From Thamnidium elegans (Eukaryota > Mucoromycota > Mucoromycetes > Mucorales > Mucoraceae): a DNA stretch of 64,000 nt. The DNA is taken from NCBI GenBank assembly GCA_025201345.1, contig JAIXMG010000024.1, positions 310,001 through 374,000 of the forward strand, read 5' to 3'. The translations under genes were made by a program, and so were the position numbers. Below are positions 58,019-64,000 of this stretch, one piece after another (the first letter of the stretch is position 1; each line of letters starts with the position of its first letter). Under the pieces are notes generated by a model, which had not been told where the DNA came from, did not search any database, and saw nothing but the letters and a program-made list of their open reading frames with translations.

Positions 58019-58143
58019 ACGAAGAAGGGGAGAGAACTTAAGTATACAACACGTACTGAGCTTAATCGACTTATCAAAGAAATAGTATAAAAGAATAAGA
58101 TATCTTTTTTCTTCCACTTTTTTTTTCGAAAAAAAAAAATCAA

Positions 58144-58875
58144 ATGAATCTTTGGAAATCGTTTAGATTACCTGTAGCAAGTTTAAAAGACTGTTGGGTA
58201 AATAAACTTGATTTACCAAAGTTCCAACCTAAAGAACCTATCTAGATCTTGGTAATTTGTGGGTCACTTCAACAAAGATATTTTTCTCGCTTATGAATTT
58301 GCTCGGTTATTAGAAAAGATGGGTGTAGATGTAAGAGTCGATGATCCTACTGGTTTACCTCTTAATGGTGATGTCAACGATACGCATGAAAAGGTGGTTG
58401 AGTTACGACAATTGAGTGAATGGTCTGAAAGTCTAGTCTGGTGCAGTCCTGAACAACACGGTCAAATTACTGGTGTCTTTAAAACTCAAATTGACTGGAT
58501 TACTTTATCGGTTGGTAGCGTAAGACCTACGCAAGGCCGTACGCTGGCGGTTGCTTGTATCAATGGTGGCTCGCAGAGATTTAACGTAGTCAATATGCTT
58601 CGTGTGTTGGGCAGATTGATGCGTATGTTTACAATTCCCAACCAGACATCTATTCCAAAGGCCTAGTTTGAGTTCGATGAAAACGATTGGTTAAAGATAT
58701 CCGGTATCGTGATCGTGTTATTGATGTAGCTGAAGAATTGTCGAAGATTACGGCTACTATGAGACCTCCTGCAGATCATTTAATTGATCGATACAGCGAG
58801 CGTAAAGAAAAGGCAACAAATGATGGTAGATTGTTATCTCAAGAAGAAAAAGAAGAAGAGACGAAGAAAGACTAG
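58144..58875 (+). pseudogene. broken ArsH-type NADPH-dependent FMN reductase
   Basis: ArsH proteins are flavin reductases found in arsenic-resistance operons and in many fungi; they can oxidise organoarsenicals. The reading from 58144 includes ILVICGSL and later frames give [77 protein letters not shown] and VIDVAEEL...HLIDRYSERKE, all in family order. Lesions: TAG at 58243-58245, a small deletion/frameshift near 58284-58290 (TGA at 58294), TAG at 58664-58666 and a frameshift near 58685. The gene is dead, but almost all the coding sequence remains. It sits just downstream of the broken arsenate reductase. Confidence 0.88.
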
Positions 58876-59032
58876 ATTGTAATTGGACCCTTATCAAAAA
58901 AATAATGCGCCTAAAGAGAAATAAAAAGCTTTTTTTTTTTTACGATAGAAAAAAAGAAATCATCTTTCAGTTCATATACATAGTAGCTCACTGAGTTTTC
59001 GGTTTTTTAAACAGCCACTTGGGGTTTAAAAA

Positions 59033-59470
59033 GTGGTCCATAAAACTTTCCTATTAGGGGATATCGGGGCTGTAAGAGGATATGCACAATCTCTCTCTAC
59101 GGCTTGCGTTACGACCAGCACAACATATCAATGGAAATTACAAAGGCATTTGATTTACAAATTACTCGTAGAATTTCCTGAAATCGCTTCTTACATCATA
59201 AAAAGAATTGTGAATAATTATGTATTATTTTTAATTACCAACACAGAAGAACCCCACGAAAAAACGTTTTTGAAAATGAACAACTTCGAATGAGATTGAG
59301 ACATTTTATTGATAATGATATGCTGATTAATAATATAATGGACAAATTACCTATATCCACTAGACGAAATCTATTAACCAAAGCAAGAATTTTAAGGAGT
59401 CCAAGATATAATTGCTGAATATGAACAATTACAAGAAATACAACAGCGAGGAATAAGAGTCGTAAACTAA
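59033..59470 (+). pseudogene. decayed C-terminal fragment with cyclic-nucleotide-binding-domain-like sequence
   Basis: A first frame (59033-59293) reads FLLGDIGAVRGYAQSLSTAC...LIYKLLVEFPEIASYIIKRI, which follows the G-E/D...S-A/T-V...EFPE-A...RI layout of cyclic-nucleotide-binding domains. The frame then changes near 59260 to ENEQLRMRLRHFIDNDMLIN and STRRNLLTKARIL, and again near 59400 to DIIAEYEQLQEIQQRGIRVV and a stop. Such a domain plus helical tail is common at the C terminus of cation channels and exchangers. No transmembrane part is present upstream; only the dead ars genes are there. Assignment to a family is tentative. Confidence 0.4.
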
Positions 59471-60302
59471 GCAAGCAAACTTCTCCAATTCCCCACAACC
59501 AATCCCGTTGAAAGCTCTTTTACCAGGTAATTTTACTTGATATTAATGATATCCTGCATCTTTAAAAACATAGAAATCTTCGCCAAAGAAATAGTTTTGA
59601 TAAAGGCGACAAAATCAGATTCTGCGTCGATCTGAATACGACATGGAAGACCTGAAATACTTTGCGGGCAACAACAACAATTTTTTTTTATATACTGCTA
59701 CTGATAATTCCTTCCAAAAATAGGTCTTTTCCCATTGCGCGTGTATGCAGTCGCGTAATGGAACTAACTATTTCTTTCTAATGGCCGCTTTTTTTTTTTT
59801 TTTTTTTTTTTTTTCTAAATATTTAGTCAGTAAATTGCTCCCCTTTCTATATAGCTCTCGCTCCAGTGTTTATTCGGGTACTATGTTTTTTTTTATTCTC
59901 GGGGACCGGGGATCTATTTTATCAAACGGGTTATTTAACCTCACCCCTTTACAACTTACTTTTTTTATATTGGGTGATCTGTAATAGTGTATTTAAAGAG
60001 ACTATGTTTTTTTTTTTTAGTATTTCTCTCGTAAATAAAGGGCTTAATGTATAAACCATGTGAGCAAAAGAAAGAAAAAATGTTTCGTCCTCCCAAAGAT
60101 GAGAAAAGAAGCACAATATTTATGAAATGAAAATTTGGAACAAATAGAAAATCAATCATTTTTCGGAACCAACACTTTCAAAAGGAAAAAAAAAACGTAT
60201 GTATGACAAACATTACACAAAAAATATATAATATAAAAAGAGGCGCTTTATACTTTTTTTTTCTTTTTCTTTTTTTGCCTTTGTTGTTGTCTCGTATTTA
60301 TA
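59471..60302. other. intergenic region with T tracts
   Basis: 832 bp without a gene. T runs at about 59790-59814 and 60007-60019, and a T/C-rich leader before the next start at 60303. Confidence 0.45.
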
Positions 60303-61595
60303 ATGACTGTTTCTACACCTAATACTTTCCCTTTGGGATACTTTTATATCCTTTCTAAAATGAATGGATTGGCTCTTGATATTGATAAGTCTGAACCCGT
60401 CAAAGTAAGCCATTATGCCTCTCGTTTTCATTTCGCGTACTTACCTTTTTAATCGTAGGCTGGATCTAAGATCGTTACTGCTAACAAGATCGAAGAGAAG
60501 CTTGAAAGAGATAGTCAACTCTGGATTCATCAAAATGGTAAGTTTTTTTTTTTTATAAAATAATAGTAATATGCAAAAATGGTTTTTTTTTTAAGCTAAA
60601 CCTTTTTTTCTTTTTTTTTCGTAGGCTTCCTTACAAACAAACTTAGTGGTCTCGTTTTAGATGTTGGTAAATCCAAGTCATTTATGGGTAAGTAAAAAAA
60701 AAAGCCTCCTCCCCCCTGGGAGGGGAGAGGAAAGTTACTTTATATATACTTAAGTCCTATATGTATTAGCTATCTTCTCTGGCGAAGAACACGTCTATGT
60801 TGACGATATGAAGCATGAAGAACAAGTAAGTTTATTACTTCGGAGCACAAGCCGAACTACTCAAAAATTGTAACACATAATCTTTTTATAGGCTAGTGAT
60901 CAACGTTTCGGTTACTCTAGTGAACACGGTTACATTTACGTTCTTCTTGAGCCTCAAGAGGTAGTTGATATCCGTAAGAAGAAGGATGAAGTTGGAGCTA
61001 CTATTATGATCTATCACCAAGCCGAGTCTCCTGAAACTGGATTAAACCAACTTTGGGACTTCCAATTGGCTGATCCTCCACGTATCTTGGATTCTTCTGA
61101 TGATGAGGAAGATGATGAAAAATGTAGCAGATTAAGATCTTGGTTTGGTAACTGGGGTGGTTGGGGTAAATCTGACAAAGAATCCGTCTTGAAGGAAAAG
61201 GAGTTGAAGGCTGCTCATGAAAAGGTTTATGAAAAGAAGAAGTCTCATTTAAGGTTAGTTTTTTTTCGTTTTTGAAAGCAAAAAAAAAAAAAAAAAAAAA
61301 AAAAGCCAACACATTTTTTTTTTCTAGTTATGAAATTATTGCAGGTGCCGTTGCTGTTCAAGCTGTAAAGATGTACATGGATCAAAAGGAAGCTGCTGGT
61401 GAAGATATTCATTTCAAGGGAGCTAAGCAAGCTATTGCTGGATATGCAGCAACTGAAATGGTCAAGATGTTTATGGAGCGTGGTACTGATGATGATGATG
61501 AGGATGATGATGAAGATATGAAGGAAAAGAAGAAGTCAGTTCTTCAAAACATGGCTGTTTCTGCTGCTCAAAATTACTTTGATATGAAGAAATAA
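60303..61595 (+). CDS. beta-trefoil-like / CipC-like (DUF3759) fusion protein
   Basis: 309 residues. Six exons: 60303-60404, 60459-60537, 60625-60687, 60770-60825, 60892-61253, 61328-61595. The N-terminal half (about 10-165) looks like a ricin-type beta-trefoil: repeated hydrophobic-turn units with QLW near GFLTNKLSGLVLDV and again near NQLWDF. A GW-rich, charged linker follows (WFGNWGGWGKSDKES). Residues about 215-290 match the helical CipC/DUF3759 domain: AAHEKVYEKKKSHL, SYEIIAGAVAVQAVKMYMD, AKQAIAGYAATEMVKMF. CipC was named for antibiotic-induced expression in Aspergillus; its function is unknown. It ends in a DDDEDDDED-type acidic stretch and a basic tail. No signal peptide, so probably cytoplasmic. 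The splice at 61253/61328 restores SYEIIAG. Confidence 0.72.
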
Positions 61596-62597
61596 ATAAA
61601 GCATCGTTCCTTAAGCGGTTATTTAATATTGTACTTTTTCTTAATTTTCTTTTTATGTATTGTTTTCCAATCTGTTGTGATCGACATTTTGGCTTGGTTC
61701 TTTTTGTTCTTTTTGTACTCGCACCTTTTTTTTTTCTTTTTTTTTATAGAGGCGAGCTAAATAGTGTGGGTATTTTTTATATAAAGAACTTTTGTACATC
61801 GTAAAAGTAAGGCGTTTTTATTAAAGCTTTGGTTATATATTTACTATATATCTCTTCACACCTTTTTTTTTTACTTGCAATCTAAGATAAAATAAAAAAA
61901 AAGAGTATCGCGAAAGTACAATTAAGGCGTATCCTGTGCCAGGTAAAAAAAAGTAAATTCTCGGCGCGTAATTTTTTTTTTTTTTTTTGTGCGGGCTTAG
62001 TCACTTCCTTCTATGTTTATGAGGCGTACTCAAAGTTTTAGTAGCGCAAACACGAATTATAATTCATCAAATATTTACTATCATGTGCAGAATAAATAGA
62101 CATTATGACGGCGAGTATTTGCACTAAGTAGATTAATCATGAAATTATAACGCGTGATAATTTCTAGGTAGCAACCCATTGTGTAAGTTATCTGTAAGGT
62201 GCCTGCAGGTCATTTCATTTCCAACAGGGGCATGATCTTTTATATGTACGTAAACACGTTATAAAAATAAACGCGTAAAGATACATATATGTGCGCGCTT
62301 TTTTTTTTTCCTTTCTCGTATCTTGGGTTTAATAAAGGGCGTATATCACACATAGAAATGGTAATATATTTCAAGTGATAAAAGTATATTGTACACCTCT
62401 TTTTGACATGCCCCATGCTATAAATATCATGCAATTTACAATTGAATTATTTCTAGGGATTAAACCTTTTTTTTTTTTTTCTGATCTGGTAAAAATCAAC
62501 TACTAGAACAATAAAAAAAAAAGCTCCGTAGTATAACTCAAGATATATCATGAAGAAGAGGAGTGGTGCTACTTATTTAAAAAACCGCTTATTATTT

Positions 62598-62637
<40 letters not shown>

Positions 62638-62722
62638 GCGTGTAAACCCGGGGGTAAATTTTTTTTTTTTGACGTTTTTTTCTCACTTGCAATACTTCTT
62701 TTTTTTTTTTTACCAAGTAAGA
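61596..62722. other. intergenic region, 1.1 kb
   Basis: T-rich terminator side of the previous gene, several T runs (about 61971-61988, 62602-62634) and a T-rich leader ending in ACCAAGTAAGA before the mS51 start. Nothing else recognised. Confidence 0.45.
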
Positions 62723-63718
62723 ATGACAACGTCTTTTGCCAATTTACTTCGTCATTCTAGACTTGCTACATACGACCGTAGTATTTCTCAAGTGTATACT
62801 ACGCCTTTAAAGCGTAAAGAAATTGGTGACTGGGGTTTAAAACGTAACTTACCTACTGTTATCCGTACAAAGCATCTTACAGTTGGAGCACTTGACACGT
62901 CTGAACATCAAACACCATGGGAGTCTGGAGACGGCAAAGTATTATTTGTAAAGCGTTGGAAGGAAAACTTCCCTAATTCAACAAAGCCTACACCTCGCTC
63001 TGAAGAAACACAACATAATATTGCTAGTATGACCCCTGCCGAATTTCAACGTTTCCTTCGTCAATCGCAAAAGAAGGCAAGTGCATTCCAAGAGGCACTT
63101 GCCAAGAAGGAAATGGTACCTGAACAATTATATGATTACCTTTCTGTCAGCTTTTCAGAGAATGCAGATACAGATCAAAGTGTTGTTGGACCTACTTATT
63201 CTGATCATCAAATTGGATGGGATTATCCTGTACAAGGACGTGTCTTGAACGCTGAAAGACAAGGTTCAGCAGTTGGTATTGCAGGTGTTGTTGCTATTTT
63301 ACCTAAACGTAATTCTATTGGACTTCGTAATGCTGGTGATAGAAACGTTCGCACATTTTATGTTCGTAATGCAGAATTGGATAGTCAAGGTAAACCCAAG
63401 ATTGAAGTCACTTTATCAGCCAAGGGTTCTACTTCATCTATTCCACTTTTAAACAATTATGAAAATTATGATTCAATTGGATTTTCAAATGATCGATATG
63501 AAAATAGACAATATAATGCTGCTCCTCATAACCATCATAACCGTCAACGTAGAAATAATGATAACAGCAGTATGTCTGCAGAGGATATGATTAATATGAG
63601 ATCTCGTCGTCGTGCTCAAGGTCCTGAGTCCGAAGACAACATTAAACCTAACCCTGAACATACGGATTTAATGGCTCGTATTGCTGGTTTATTAGATAAC
63701 ACCAAAGATAAAAAATAA
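62723..63718 (+). CDS. MRP51: mitochondrial small-subunit ribosomal protein mS51 (Mrp51 family)
   Basis: 331 residues, single exon. The family N-terminal block is clear: SFANLLRHSRLATYDRSISQ, then VYTTPLKRKEIGDWGLKRNL and PTVIRTKHLTVGALDT with the Trp-Gly-Leu-Lys-Arg motif. A conserved C-terminal core follows: PTYSDHQIGWDYPVQGRVLN and GIAGVVAILPKRN, with IGLRNAGDRNVRTFYVRNAE. The last 80 residues are Asn/His/Arg-rich and disordered. Mrp51 is needed for translation of mitochondrial COX mRNAs in yeast. The ATG at 62723 is chosen because conserved similarity begins there; the open frame upstream is only poly-Phe from a T tract. The basic, Ser-rich N terminus fits mitochondrial import. Confidence 0.9.
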   Translation: MTTSFANLLRHSRLATYDRSISQVYTTPLKRKEIGDWGLKRNLPTVIRTKHLTVGALDTSEHQTPWESGDGKVLFVKRWKENFPNSTKPTPRSEETQHNIASMTPAEFQRFLRQSQKKASAFQEALAKKEMVPEQLYDYLSVSFSENADTDQSVVGPTYSDHQIGWDYPVQGRVLNAERQGSAVGIAGVVAILPKRNSIGLRNAGDRNVRTFYVRNAELDSQGKPKIEVTLSAKGSTSSIPLLNNYENYDSIGFSNDRYENRQYNAAPHNHHNRQRRNNDNSSMSAEDMINMRSRRRAQGPESEDNIKPNPEHTDLMARIAGLLDNTKDKK

Positions 63719-64000
63719 ATTATCCACCACTTGTAGAACACACACACACGCACACACACACATAAAAAAAAAGGATTGAATCGTTTATATAATAAAAATA
63801 ATGCATAAAAAGTAGAAATAGAATTATACAACTGTAGCGCTTTTTTTTTTTTTTATAAGTATATTATAGTGGGTGGCGGCATAGTCTTTTTTTGTTTTGT
63901 TTTTGTTATTATTTACGCCTTTCCTTTCTCTTTTTTTTTTTTTACAATTTTTTTTTTTTTGTATATTTAGCCTTCTCTCTTTTATATATTAGTAGTATAA

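Noticed and set aside
62597..62722. Upstream extension of mS51 as extra N terminus
   Set aside because: It is poly-Phe from a T tract; family similarity begins right at the ATG at 62723.

Overview
The window is nuclear DNA of a filamentous fungus, most likely a Mucorales species (Mucoromycota). The evidence is AT-rich sequence, many very short introns (about 54-90 nt, usually GTAAGT/GTAAAT...TAG, often T-rich), long A/T homopolymers between genes, and protein variants typical of early-diverging fungi. All gene models were built by eye from splice signals, frame continuity and family similarity. Exon coordinates are given for each gene.

Layout. 1-1.4 kb: AT-rich DNA with a possible relic of a RuvC-type nuclease. 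1.4 kb: a small secreted cysteine-rich protein. 2.4-11.9 kb: two tandem full-length PDR-type ABC transporters. 12.1-12.6 kb: QCR8 (respiratory complex III). 14-15.1 kb: a protein carrying only the C-lobe of a protein kinase. 17-20.2 kb: an unrecognised Pro/Ser-rich protein, then a BAR-SH3 protein. 20.4-29.5 kb: V-ATPase subunit a, then the proteasome activator Blm10/PA200. 30.7 kb: an orphan transposase-type DNA-binding protein. 32.7-38 kb: Mediator subunit MED13. 38.4-44.6 kb is compact: uL14m, DHFR, dephospho-CoA kinase, a TMEM14 protein, AIM24 and a DCN1-like protein, in alternating divergent and convergent pairs. 47-49.3 kb: acyl-CoA oxidase.

50-60 kb is different: gene-poor and repeat-rich, with decayed genes. 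A Mucorales-type protein with a possible PD-(D/E)XK nuclease core lies with a nested 145/291-bp tandem repeat between two 57-bp inverted repeats. Next is an unrecognised gene whose last exon holds 65 perfect GAAGAG hexamers, encoding about 130 consecutive Glu. Then come three broken genes in a row: an arsenate reductase, an ArsH-type reductase and a cyclic-nucleotide-binding-domain fragment. From 60.3 kb ordinary genes resume: a beta-trefoil/CipC-like fusion and mitochondrial ribosomal protein mS51.

How the genes relate. Four genes serve mitochondria (QCR8, uL14m, AIM24, mS51). Others cover proteostasis (Blm10, DCN1), membrane traffic and vacuole acidification (BAR-SH3, V-ATPase a), core metabolism (DHFR, CoA synthesis, beta-oxidation) and drug efflux (the PDR pair). 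Apart from the tandem PDR duplication they look like independent single genes, not a pathway cluster. The decayed ars pair suggests a lost arsenic-resistance module. I saw no tRNA, rRNA or CRISPR.
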